DNA of 58,127 nucleotides from Bradyrhizobium macuxiense (GTDB taxonomy: Bacteria; Pseudomonadota; Alphaproteobacteria; Rhizobiales; Xanthobacteraceae). The notes beneath the pieces were generated by a model. That model was not told where the DNA came from. It saw only the letters and a program-made list of their open reading frames with translations, and did not search any database. Every line of letters begins with the position of its first letter. The stretch's first letter is position 1. Where the stretch lies: NCBI RefSeq assembly GCF_001542415.1, contig NZ_LNCU01000102.1, positions 1 to 58,127 of the forward strand. Reading direction: 5' to 3'. The position numbers were made by a program, and so were the translations under genes. Shown one piece after another: positions 31,245 through 40,940 of this stretch.

Positions 31245-31680
31245 GATACGACTCCTCTCCTTCGACCGGGATGTGCCGGACTTACTCCGGCTTGGGGCGA
31301 CGCTGCCGCACACACCCTAAGGTGCTATTGGCGTGCCGTCATTCCTGTCAGTGAAGCAACGCGCATTGCCGACGAGACAATGTCGCCTGTTGGCGAATGT
31401 ATGGTGTCAGTCGGATGACATAGTGTCTCGAATGCAATACGTCGGCTCTGGGTCCCAAGTGCGACTTCGCGAGGATCGTCAGACATGACCGGTCCTATCG
31501 GACCAGCGGGCATCCGGTTGGGGCCTCGACTTCGAACATCGCATTACAGGACGGCTTGAAGCCAAACGGAAAAAGCCCGCGAAGCCGGAGTTTCAGCGCA
31601 GCCGACGGCCCAGCCCACGCGGACGACGCTCACTTGTGCGATACAAACTAACCGCGGCGAGCTCCACACGATGATAGCTT
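31245..31680. other. Non-coding stretch
   Basis: No gene and no clear repeat. It probably contains the hydrolase promoter (near 31250-31320, minus strand) and the promoter of the plus-strand gene at 31681. Confidence 0.4.
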
Positions 31681-32190
31681 GTGGACATCGTGGCACGTTG
31701 GGTTGACCGCGGGCTTCTGTGGTGGCGTCGTGTGCTGAAAGGAGCGGCGCCGAGGATGAACGAAGAGCAACTTCGCGAACGACTGCGGAAGGTCGAGGCA
31801 CTGTATTTCGGCGCAACGAGCCCTGGCGAACGGGAAGCGGCGAGCGCCGCGGCCGACCGATTGAACGCGAAGCTCGAGGAGGTGGCGCGACGCGATCCTC
31901 CTGTCGAGATGAAGTTCAGCCTGCCTGACGAATGGTCGGTGCGCCTATTCGTTGCCCTATGCCGGCGCTACGGCGTGCGCCCCTTCCGCTATCCCCGCCA
32001 GCGCCGCACGACGATCATGGTGAGAGCGCCGCGGCGCTTTTTCGATGCGGTGGTGTGGCGACAGTTCTCCGATCTGCACACGGATCTGTGGATCTATTTT
32101 GAGCAAACGACGGAGCGACTGATCAAGGATGCGATCCATACCGACACCACAGACGCAGAAACGGCGGCCGAGCCGAATCTGTTGAGTTGA
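31681..32190 (+). CDS. Hypothetical protein with DUF2786-like outline
   Basis: 169 residues from GTG 31681; an ATG at 31756 (MNEEQLRERLRKV) with AAAGGAG upstream is an equally likely start (144 residues). A helical N-terminal half has EALYFGATSPGEREAASAAA, reminiscent of the DUF2786 helical hairpin. A second half (VEMKFSLPDEWSVRLFVALC to YFEQTTERLIKDAI) is of mixed character. The coherent amino-acid pattern suggests a real gene. Function unknown. Confidence 0.65.
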   Translation: MDIVARWVDRGLLWWRRVLKGAAPRMNEEQLRERLRKVEALYFGATSPGEREAASAAADRLNAKLEEVARRDPPVEMKFSLPDEWSVRLFVALCRRYGVRPFRYPRQRRTTIMVRAPRRFFDAVVWRQFSDLHTDLWIYFEQTTERLIKDAIHTDTTDAETAAEPNLLS

Positions 32191-32212
32191 CGGCAGATCA
32201 CGCATCAAGTTT

Positions 32213-32488
32213 TGCTTGCTCGCGTCGGCCTTCCAATTCCAGGCCAAAGCTCGGCGAGCCGGTCGTCGGTCGTGTCGCCGGAGACGTCGCGCTCCAGAAC
32301 GTCGGCGAGCCAGATCTCTGGATCGATCCTTGTGAGTTTCGCGGTCTGCATCAAGGTCAATAGGTTCGTACGCGTCTCGCCGCCACCTTCGCCGCCGCGG
32401 AATAGGCTGTTCTTTTTTCAGATGGCGATCGATCGAATCGGTCGCTCCGCGATGTTCGTGTCTGGTTCGATGCGGCCGTCGTCAAGAT
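32213..32488 (-). pseudogene. IS66-family transposase (TnpC) C-terminal remnant
   Basis: The minus-strand translation gives DDGRIEPDTNIAERPIRSIA, an in-frame stop, then KKNSLFRGGEGGGETRTNLL and TLMQTAKLTRIDPEIWLADV. These are the conserved C-terminal blocks of IS66 transposases. A frameshift follows near the tail (WNWKAD in another frame). The stop replaces the usual glycine codon. No terminal repeats seen. Confidence 0.75.
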
Positions 32489-33062
32489 GAGGCGCGGCCG
32501 ACGCATTGCTTACGATACAAACGATTCACCAGGTAGCGTTTGCCATTCCGACATCGACGAGCTCGATCGTGGTCTCGACGTGGGATGAACGATAGACCCG
32601 TCGGAATCGGAATTGATCGGCCGCAAGAATCATATGCCTCTCGACGAGCGGGCGAACACGAGCACGACGACAGATATTGGATGGCCCAATGCATTGCCCG
32701 TCGTCCTGTTAGAACGATCATCCGGAGCGATCCATCTGTCGATCGGTGCCACTTCGATTTCAGGCGATTCAAGTCGCATGCCGCTGTCAATCGGACAGAC
32801 CACTTATTTGCACGCTAGGTCAGCCGAATTCCCTACTAGCGCGTGACGGCTCTTTTCCTCGCTGCCCTCTCGTGCTCCGATTCTGCGCGCGTGACTGGAA
32901 ACGATGGAAACATGCTTGCGATGGATTCAAGGGTCGGCGAGCCCAATTGTATCGGTGATCTTCTTCGGCGCCCTGCGCGACGAAAGTACTCTCGAACGAT
33001 GGCGCCGCGCCGTCAGATTCATCACTTGGACCGTTAACGCATTGACGCACGAGCTGTCGTTC
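32489..33062. other. Non-coding stretch before the recombinase genes
   Basis: Short open frames only, with no family likeness. I see no tRNA gene or obvious attachment core. Confidence 0.4.
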
Positions 33063-33344
33063 ATGGCATCCCGCACGGCCCTTCCGGCCCGTTATCCACC
33101 TTTCGGCACATGGCCAGCGCTCATGCGGGCCGACATGGCCGCGGCCTACCTGGATTGCCGCGATACAGGTGAACTCGCACGCGCCGTCGCACGCGGGCAG
33201 GCTCCATCGCCGACCGGCTATCACGGGATTGGACGGGCTCGACAGCCAGTCTGGTCGAAGGCCGCTATTGACCGCTTCGCCACGCCAAGCAGACCGATGC
33301 ATTTAGACAGATTGGCCGGCGAAGATCTAACCTCTCTCGTATGA
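33063..33344 (+). CDS. Small protein paired with the tyrosine recombinase
   Basis: 93 residues. RADMAAAYLDCRDTGELARAV resembles the helix-turn-helix of excisionase-like proteins, and WSKAAIDRFAT a recognition/wing segment. Its stop overlaps the recombinase ATG (GTATGA), so the two are translated together. By position and size it may be a recombination directionality factor or DNA-binding helper; this is inference. The start ATG at 33063 has no strong ribosome-binding site. Confidence 0.6.
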   Translation: MASRTALPARYPPFGTWPALMRADMAAAYLDCRDTGELARAVARGQAPSPTGYHGIGRARQPVWSKAAIDRFATPSRPMHLDRLAGEDLTSLV

Positions 33345-34657
33345 AAATAGCCAACCCTTCATTGCCGCTTCCCCGCTACTGCCGATCAAAGCTGCTGAAG
33401 TGCGGTCGATGGGCCTATTTTTTTGAACCACCGACGTGGGCCCGCAAACAAGGCTGTCCCGTTATGGCCCAAGCGCTGGGGGAGAACTTCACCGCTGCCG
33501 TGGAGCGAACAGAGAATATCCTGTTGCCCGCATTCGACAGCTGGCGCTCTGGAGGATTGACGGACATGGTTCCAGCTTCGCCGGTGCCCGGCACGTTCGA
33601 TTGGCTCGTCAGCATCTTCCGCGCGCACCAGAAATGGCGAGAACTCGATCACAAGACACAGCGTCAATATGACCAAGGATTGGCGCTCTTCGCCAACCAC
33701 CGACTCAAGGATGGAAGTCGCACTGGCTCAAAGCAGATTTCCGATTTCACCAAAGGATTTGTCGACGCCGTCTATGCGAAGTTGCTCGTCGTCGAACGCT
33801 CGGACGCAGACGGCAATATCATCAAGCGCGAACGACGGCGCTTCGCGAATGCGGCCATGACCGCTTGCAGGCGCGCCTGGTTTGTTGGCGAGCGTGCGCA
33901 AGAAGCGAAAGTACCTGCGATCAATCCATTCTCACGAATGGGCTTAAAATCCCGCGCGCCGGGGCGGCCTGCGCGAGAGACACCTACGGCCACGTGGGAC
34001 GAGCTTTTCGCGTTCAGGCGGACAGCGAAGAGACTAGGATACCATTCAATTGGAACCGCCGCACTGCTAACATGGGAGTGGTTACAGCGTGAGGAACACG
34101 TGTTCGGCGCCTTCGAGATCGCCCACTATCGGCCGAAAGAGCGACCAAACAGCGTAAGGATCGTGCATCCGAAGAATAGCGAGGAAGCCTGGTGGCCCTT
34201 GTTCGATGAGGCCGATGAGCCCCTCTTTCCCGAGTTGATGACGGAACTCGACGCAATCAAAGCATCCGTCATGTCGGGACTAGCGTTTCGGCGTGATCAT
34301 CCACATCGAAGATCGTCCACTCCGCTTCCATGGATCACCGAACGCAAGGATCTGCGTTACCTCCGCCGCATCGTCAAGAAGATAGTCGTAGCGGCCAGAC
34401 TTCGAAACGAACTCTCGTTTACGTCGTTTCGCCACGGCGGATTTACGGAAGGCGCCGATAGCGACCTCACAGATGCCGAGTTGCGTGCAGCGGGACGTCA
34501 CCGATCGAAACAACAACTGCCGACGTATGCCAAACGCACGCGAAAGCAGTTAATCGCCGCTGCCAAGAAACGCCGGGAAGAGCGAGCGAGAACCGTCCTT
34601 TTGCCGGACGACCTGGTTACTCCTCCCCCGATCGTCCCCAACAATCGACGGGTCTGA
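33341..34657 (+). CDS. Tyrosine recombinase/integrase
   Basis: 438 residues. An N-terminal region with ALGENFTAAVERTENILLPA and a SAM-like core-binding domain (about 85-200) precede the catalytic domain. Candidate catalytic residues are R in LQREEHV, the R-H in SFRHGGF, R-H in AAGRHRS, and the nucleophile Y in LPTYAKRT. This fits the phage-integrase superfamily. It does not look like the P4-type IntS of ICEMlSymR7A; it may belong to a different island or be one of several integrases of a multipartite element. Confidence 0.85.
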   Translation: MKIANPSLPLPRYCRSKLLKCGRWAYFFEPPTWARKQGCPVMAQALGENFTAAVERTENILLPAFDSWRSGGLTDMVPASPVPGTFDWLVSIFRAHQKWRELDHKTQRQYDQGLALFANHRLKDGSRTGSKQISDFTKGFVDAVYAKLLVVERSDADGNIIKRERRRFANAAMTACRRAWFVGERAQEAKVPAINPFSRMGLKSRAPGRPARETPTATWDELFAFRRTAKRLGYHSIGTAALLTWEWLQREEHVFGAFEIAHYRPKERPNSVRIVHPKNSEEAWWPLFDEADEPLFPELMTELDAIKASVMSGLAFRRDHPHRRSSTPLPWITERKDLRYLRRIVKKIVVAARLRNELSFTSFRHGGFTEGADSDLTDAELRAAGRHRSKQQLPTYAKRTRKQLIAAAKKRREERARTVLLPDDLVTPPPIVPNNRRV

Positions 34658-34719
34658 CGTTCCAGATCCCGCCAAGGCTGCAACGTCCTGTCAGAGGGTG
34701 CCTCTAACCAAGCGGTTCG

Positions 34720-35499
34720 CTACCGCCCGGGCCACGTCGGTTTACGCTTCTCCGAAAATGCCTTGAGTCCCTCCTTGGCATCCTCCGTCATGGCGAGAAG
34801 AGCGATCTGGCTTTCGGTGTAGGCGATGCTTTCGTCAAATGACATCGAGGCAATCGCGCGCATGGCGTATTTGCCGCGACGGATGGCCGTCGGAGACTTG
34901 TCCACAATGCGCCCGATCAGCCAGTCGACCTTGGCATCGAGCTCGACGGCAGGCACGACATAATTCAGGAGACCAGCGGCCTGTGCGGAGTTGGCGTCGA
35001 ACGGCTCGCCGGTTAGCGCCCATTCATTGACGAGCCGCGGCGGAGCGATCGATTGCAGCAGGCTCATCACCTGCATCGGAAACACGCCGACCTTCACCTC
35101 CGGTAACCCGAAGATCACGTGATCGCCCGCGACCGCCATGTCAGTCATGCACAAAAGTCCCATGCCACCCGCCATGCAAACGCCACCGACGCGCGCAATG
35201 GCAGGCTTGGTGGAATTCTGCGATAGCCGCAACAGGTCGGCGTAATCGACATTGGGACGCGAATAGTCCATCGCGAACGCCGCGCCACTGTTCTGCAGAT
35301 CTGCGCCGGCGCAAAATGACTTGTCGCCAGCACCGGTCAGCACGATGACGCGCACGTCCTTGTCGTCATGCGCATCGCGATATCCCCTTGCGATCCCAGC
35401 GATCACATTACCATTGAGCGCGTTTCGCTTGTCAGGACGGTTGATGGTGATCCAGAACGCCTGCCCGCGCTTTTCGAGAATGACGCTATTGTCGGTCAT
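34720..35499 (-). CDS. Enoyl-CoA hydratase/isomerase family protein
   Basis: Crotonase-fold enzyme of 259 residues. It has the N-terminal ITINRPDKRNALN, the oxyanion-hole segment FCAGADLQNSG and GGMGLLCMTDMAVAG, and the C-terminal helix FSEKRKPTWPG. It hydrates or isomerises an acyl-CoA; exact substrate unknown. The ATG at 35499 follows AGGAA. It lies 66 nt downstream of the molybdopterin oxidoreductase gene and is probably co-transcribed. Confidence 0.9.
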   Translation of the reverse strand: MTDNSVILEKRGQAFWITINRPDKRNALNGNVIAGIARGYRDAHDDKDVRVIVLTGAGDKSFCAGADLQNSGAAFAMDYSRPNVDYADLLRLSQNSTKPAIARVGGVCMAGGMGLLCMTDMAVAGDHVIFGLPEVKVGVFPMQVMSLLQSIAPPRLVNEWALTGEPFDANSAQAAGLLNYVVPAVELDAKVDWLIGRIVDKSPTAIRRGKYAMRAIASMSFDESIAYTESQIALLAMTEDAKEGLKAFSEKRKPTWPGR

Positions 35500-35565
35500 G
35501 TTTCCTGCCTGTGCGCTGTTTTCAGCCCACATTTGCGGCAGGATCGGCATCAACTGCAAGCAGAT

Positions 35566-37665
35566 TTACGCGTGGGCCGACGCCTTCTTGACCCAAACCT
35601 TGTTGTCGTGGAATGCGGCCCCGCCGACCGGTGCAACGGCTTCAGCCCCAGTCAGCATATTGATGCCGTGGCCACCGATATGGGCCTTATTCGGATGAAC
35701 CGACTCGGCAATCAAAACGCCACGGCGAACGCCATCAAACAATCTCGCAGTTAGCGTCGTCTCGCCTCGCATATTGCCGAGCGTGACCGGATCGCCGTCA
35801 GCGATAAAAAGCGCAGCCGCATCGTCGGGATGGATCATCACGGACGGGACACCCTCGCGAGTCCGCGAGGACGGCGTCTCATTAAAGGTCGTATTGAGGA
35901 AACTGCGCGACGGCGATGTCGCGAGCCGGAACGGATGCCGCTCGTCCGCCTCCTCGATGATCGTCCAGTGGTCCGGCAGCGAGGGCATTCGCTCCCAAGC
36001 CCCCATCAAACCACCTGATCCGACGGGAACTTTGCCCCAATCCACCTTGAAATGGAACTTCTTGTCCGGATGGGCAAATCCGTCGAGAAAGTGCGAGGTA
36101 CGGAAATCGGGCTGAAGATCGCGCCAAAGCTCGGCCTCCAGCGCCGCAATACCGCCATGGCCGCTCTTCTTTAGCGTCGCGTCGATCAGTTCGCGCGCCG
36201 TCATGTCGAAACCGGGATGCACAGCATTCAGACGGCGACCGAGCCCCTGCATCACCTCATGATTGGAACGGCATTCGCCAGGCGGATCAATCAGCTTCGG
36301 CCCGACCGAAATATGCTGGTGGCCACCGCCATAGTAGAGATCGTCGTGCTCCATGAACATGGTGGCCGGTAGCACGATGTCAGCCATCTGCGCCGTCTCG
36401 GTCATGAACTGCTCATGCACCGCAACGAACAGATCCTCGCGACCAAATCCCTGCCGCACCAACGCCTGTTCGGGCGCGACCGTCATCGGGTTGGTATTCT
36501 GGATCAGCATAGCCTTGACCGGACCACCTCCCTTTAGCGCCTCGGCATCGCCGGTCAGGATTCGGCCGATCTTCGACTGATCTAGCACCCGCGTTGTTCC
36601 GTCGATCGCATCATGCCCCTCGATGATGGATTCGTCGAAACCCCAAATTCCAGCGTTGTTGAAGAAAGCACCACCGCCCTCATACTGCCAGGCACCGGTG
36701 ACCGCGGGAATGCAGAGCGCGGCGTGCATCTGAGCCGCACCGTTGCGGCTGCGCGTAAACCCGTAGCCGAGACGAAAGAACGAGCGCTTGGTCTGCCCGA
36801 CCAGACGTGCAAACCCCTCGATCTCCTCAACTGGCACGCCCGAGATCGCGGACGCCCATTCAGGTGTACGCGTCTTCAGATGCGCTTCGAGTTCATCTGG
36901 GCAGTCGGTATAGCGCGAAAGATAATCGCGATCCGCATATCCTTCTCGGAATAGCACGTGCATCACAGCGCAGGCGAAAGCGCCATCGGTCCCGGGCCGC
37001 ACCAGGATCTTGACGTCGGCCTGCTTCATCGTCTCGTTGTTGTAGACGTCGACTGCCGCAATCTTTGCGCCACGTTCTTTTCGCGCACGCGACGCATGCG
37101 TCATCACGTTGACCTGTGTGTTGACCGGATTGGTGCCCCAGATCACGACGAGATCTGAGACCCCCATCTCGCGAGGGTCGACGCCGGCAATCTTGCCGGT
37201 CCCCACCGTGAATCCGATGCGGGCGATGGTCGAGCAGATGGTCGCGTAAAAGCGCGAGTATTTCTTTACATGCGAAAGCCGGTTGAGACCGTCGCGCATC
37301 ACCAACCCCATGGTGCCAGCATAATAATAAGGCCAGACCGACTCGGCACCGAACTCGCGCTCCGTCGCGTCGAAACGCGCGGCGATCTCATCCAGCGCCT
37401 CATCCCAGGATATCCGCGCGAATTGCCCAGAGCCCTTCGGGCCGGTTCGGCGCATCGGATACATGAGCCGCTCAGGATGATGAATCCGCTCCCCATACCG
37501 CGCCACCTTGGCGCAGACGACGCCAGCCGTGTAGGTCTGTTGCTTGGAACCTCGCACCCTGCCGATCGAGCGGCCTTCGATGACTTCGACGTCCAGCGCG
37601 CATGCTGAAGGGCAGTCGTGCGGGCAGGTGGAGTGACGAATGTCGATCTTGGCGTGCTGGTTCAT
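35566..37665 (-). CDS. Molybdopterin-dependent oxidoreductase with Fe-S cluster
   Basis: 699 residues. The N-terminal CPHDCPSACALDV with a further cysteine at GVVCAKVARY binds a [4Fe-4S] cluster. The molybdopterin (bis-MGD) domains follow (WPYYYAGTMGLVMRDGLNRL, DLVVIWGTNPVNT, IQNTNPMTV), and a C-terminal dinucleotide-binding domain ends the protein. It belongs to the DMSO-reductase superfamily. No TAT signal is seen from this start, so a cytoplasmic enzyme is likely. Substrate unknown. ATG 37665 is chosen where the conserved sequence starts. Confidence 0.9.
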   Translation of the reverse strand: MNQHAKIDIRHSTCPHDCPSACALDVEVIEGRSIGRVRGSKQQTYTAGVVCAKVARYGERIHHPERLMYPMRRTGPKGSGQFARISWDEALDEIAARFDATEREFGAESVWPYYYAGTMGLVMRDGLNRLSHVKKYSRFYATICSTIARIGFTVGTGKIAGVDPREMGVSDLVVIWGTNPVNTQVNVMTHASRARKERGAKIAAVDVYNNETMKQADVKILVRPGTDGAFACAVMHVLFREGYADRDYLSRYTDCPDELEAHLKTRTPEWASAISGVPVEEIEGFARLVGQTKRSFFRLGYGFTRSRNGAAQMHAALCIPAVTGAWQYEGGGAFFNNAGIWGFDESIIEGHDAIDGTTRVLDQSKIGRILTGDAEALKGGGPVKAMLIQNTNPMTVAPEQALVRQGFGREDLFVAVHEQFMTETAQMADIVLPATMFMEHDDLYYGGGHQHISVGPKLIDPPGECRSNHEVMQGLGRRLNAVHPGFDMTARELIDATLKKSGHGGIAALEAELWRDLQPDFRTSHFLDGFAHPDKKFHFKVDWGKVPVGSGGLMGAWERMPSLPDHWTIIEEADERHPFRLATSPSRSFLNTTFNETPSSRTREGVPSVMIHPDDAAALFIADGDPVTLGNMRGETTLTARLFDGVRRGVLIAESVHPNKAHIGGHGINMLTGAEAVAPVGGAAFHDNKVWVKKASAHA

Positions 37666-38788
37666 GGGCAGATAATTAACACCAAATAGCCAGTACGCCG
37701 AGAGCCTTTTCGGCCCGGTTTGTGAAAAACCGATGAGCATGCCCGGGTCCAACTGCCGCCGCGCTAGACGCGAAAGCCAGCCCGCAATCAAGTCAGCGTT
37801 CTCACCCGGCATGCGGCGGCATCAAGCTAAGAGCTCATGCTGACGTTTAATTAGCACATGTGGACCAGAGACGGCACCTCGCTCTCGGAATCAGTCGATC
37901 ACGGGCCACCTTCGGTCGCAGCGCGGCATGAAGTTGAGCGATCTTCTGCGGGATGTCCTCACCAACAGTGAAATGCTCAGAGTGAGATCGAGAAGATTTC
38001 TCAACGCGTAGTTCGCAACCCGGATCCAACAGGGCGAAACGTCGCTTTCCAAAGAAACAGCGAGAGAGGGGACACCTTTCGTGCAAGCTCGACCGTCCTC
38101 TCTTGGCAGATGTGAGTGCTATAGGTTGATTGGCGCGCTCGAGAAACAAAAGCTGCGCCAAGGGACACTCGCAGCCTTGCGGGCGGGATGACCCGCGGCA
38201 GGCTGACGCCTTCCTCGAGCTAGAAGACCTCAGACAATCGATCGAGCGGGCCACCGTATCCAATCGCGCCAGGGTGACGTCTTGCGTCGCAAACGCCATC
38301 GTCAAAACGGAGACCAGCTCGCAGGCAGTCGGCGCGGGCGAGCATGCCAATCCCCCGACGCTAATTGTCCGGCAGGCGATTTTGCACCTCACGGCGTCGC
38401 GACAACGGACGCAAAGACTGCGACCGCCGTCGGCAGGACGATCAGCGAGCTATGCAAGCTGTGAAAAAACGTCAGTATCGCACGAGCGACAACGGTCGCC
38501 GAATTGCGGTTCTGGGCCTTGGCACCGCCGCGAATGCCCCACGATTTATGCGCGACGCGCCAGGGACAAACGAATTGAATCTCACCCTTCGACCAAAGCA
38601 AGCGATGCCCAACACATTAGAAATTGACCAACCCGAGACAGGTCAACCCCGCCCTGCGGGCGCTTAAGGGCTGATTCACTGGCTCCTTAAGGCTGTTCCA
38701 TTGATCGCTCTTGATTTCGGCGGACAAATTGTTTTCATTAAACTTCCGTAACATCGTTACAGTTCTTGTCGCGTAGGAGTTCCAAGCG
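37666..38788. other. Gene-poor stretch
   Basis: Long frames on both strands (37847-38392 minus and 38130-38627 plus) overlap each other, are rich in Cys/Arg/Ser, and lack ribosome-binding sites and family likeness. I do not support a gene here. Confidence 0.4.
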
Positions 38789-38983
38789 ATGAAGGGACGA
38801 TCGCAAAAGGAATACTTCCGCCAAATGGAGCAACTGTGTCTCAGGGAAGCCGAACAATGTTCGCTCGGAGATGGACGCGAGGCCTTCAAACTATTGGCTG
38901 AGACATACAATCACGCGGCCGCCCTTGAGCCCGAGGTCCCTGCAAAGCAAGATCGCCCGCTACTGCGGCTTCTTCACCGTTAA
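38789..38983 (+). CDS. Small hypothetical protein
   Basis: 64 residues with YFRQMEQLCLREAEQCSLGD and FKLLAETYNHAAAL. This helical pattern recurs in many short Bradyrhizobium proteins of unknown function. The ATG follows AGGAG with 9-nt spacing. Alone in a gene-poor region. Confidence 0.6.
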   Translation: MKGRSQKEYFRQMEQLCLREAEQCSLGDGREAFKLLAETYNHAAALEPEVPAKQDRPLLRLLHR

Positions 38984-40940
38984 CCCGCCGTCGCGCGGCA
39001 CGGATCTCCCTCTCGAACCCACTCACCGCGGACAGCAACAAATCGAACGTTGCTGCTTCATCGATTGCGATATGGCAGGGTCATACTCCTGCGCGTCTCG
39101 CGAGTAACGAAAGAGGACGGTCTCGTGCCGTACCTCGCCCGTTCATATGGCCGTGCACTGTCTGGCCGCGCAAGCCAGGAATCCAAATGCCAGAAGATGT
39201 CGGCCACCGTCGCGGACACACTGCCTTCGTGGTGGCTGCCTTCCTGGGGTTCGCGCCCACACCCGGGAACCCCGGAACATGAGACCACGATGGCAGCCGC
39301 CGCCACGAGACTGAAGAACAGCCCACCGGCTCAAAACCGAGACGAGCGCACGGCGCACAGGGCGTTCTAGCCATCACCTCGGAAGGGTGCGGCGGCCGCC
39401 TCCCCTTGCCACTCTCGCCGTAGCACCGGCTCAGCGACGGCGCACCTGCCCCACCCGGCGATGCGCGTCAGAGGGAACAGATCTTCAAGATTTCGATCCC
39501 GGAGGGCACCTCTCTTCCTCTCGATCAGAAGGTCAAGATCTCCGCCCGCAATTTTGACATGTGTGACTCGAGCACTGGAATAGTTCAGGGATTCACCAGC
39601 CGTATCATGAACTCCGTCGAACGAATTGAAAGATATGACCGTTAGGCAAGTGCTCCCAGGTGAAGACCACGCCGGCAACTATTATGCCGGCAAAAGCCAA
39701 CGATCCCCGGCGATGAGCTAATGAACCGGATGGTCATCCGCAGCAGAGAAGAAGTTCGGGATTTCGGGTAGAAGGTGACACAGTCGCTACTGCTGTGGCG
39801 CGCAGCACAGCTACGACTCCGCCACGCATTGGAAACTTCGGAAACTTCCCGGCGCGCTTGCGGCGCCCGCAGTTCATATTTGTCCGTCCGAATAAAGGAT
39901 GAATGGCTAAGGCGCGCCTCACAATACTCGATAACGGGCACGTCGATCAGTTTGGCTGGCCCGGAGGAGCGCTGTTGTGGCTGAGACTATGCGAAACTCC
40001 CACGCTGTCCTCCGGGTGCCTGCCCTTACTCCGCCACGTCCCCCGACGCACGCGGCACTTTCATGTCACTCGCTCATTGGGACGAAACGATGGCCTTGGC
40101 TACCGGACGAATTCTGGAAAGGCTGCTGAGACGGTGCGGGCCGGATCGATGGCCACGCGCTAGCCGGCTGTGGGCACCGATCACAAGATTGAATCGGCGT
40201 TAGCCACATGTTCAAATTCAACCCGAACACTGCCCCGCCTGCTCTTCCTCCAAATGCCCTCGATCCGTTCGTCCAATTTTGTCGGACAGCCCCGGCGAAA
40301 GACCACTTCGCTGCAGCGTCACATAACGCCCGCCAGCCCGTTCGGAGAACGTCTACGTGTCGAATACTGCAGCAGCCTGGCCCTGTCATTTGCAATACGC
40401 ATCTCCAGCAGCCAATAACCGACGCGATTGGTGCGTCCGCGATTCGAAACGCGGATCGGCCGGTACGATATCGTACACAGCGCTTTCTGTTGAGAAAGCT
40501 TTCCATATTGCTGTAGTCGGAAAAGTCTTACTGGGTCGGGCCCTTCAGGCGTCGCCGCCCCCTGCGATCTGCGCCGAATGGATATGGAATAGCTCGCAGT
40601 CGCCCGCGGCGTCGGTACAAGCGTTGCGTGACCATCGGTGGATGAGCGCTCGTATGACTGAAGAGCGAACGCTTCGCCGTCATCGATGAGGCGAGCGCGA
40701 CGCCATAGAAATTCCGCAATATCCAGCTTTGTGGGGCGGCAGTCGCCCTGTTACCACACCCCCAGCATCAGAATGCAATCTCCGTCGGAGGACGGCGTGG
40801 AACTGATGTTGTGGTGACACCGCGAGCTCTGCGCCAAAAGGCGAGTCCAGCACGTCGATAGCAAAACGAGAGTTCGCGGGTCGCGACCTCGGAGGCGCGA
40901 AGCAACTCAGGCCTCGCCTCTATCAATCAAAGGGCCATAC
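38984..40940. other. Large gene-poor stretch (about 2 kb)
   Basis: Only short or low-complexity frames in all six readings; none recognised. Possibly decayed DNA between islands. A minus-strand frame near 39367-39650 (NSFDGVHDTAGESLNYSSAR) has a more protein-like composition but no start signal. Confidence 0.4.

Noticed and set aside
37847..38392. Minus-strand frame of 181 codons
   Set aside because: Cys/Ser/Arg-rich, overlapped by an equally long plus-strand frame, no start signal or family.
40066..40506. Minus-strand frame of 146 codons in gene-poor DNA
   Set aside because: Composition (many Cys and Trp) and lack of start signal suggest chance.
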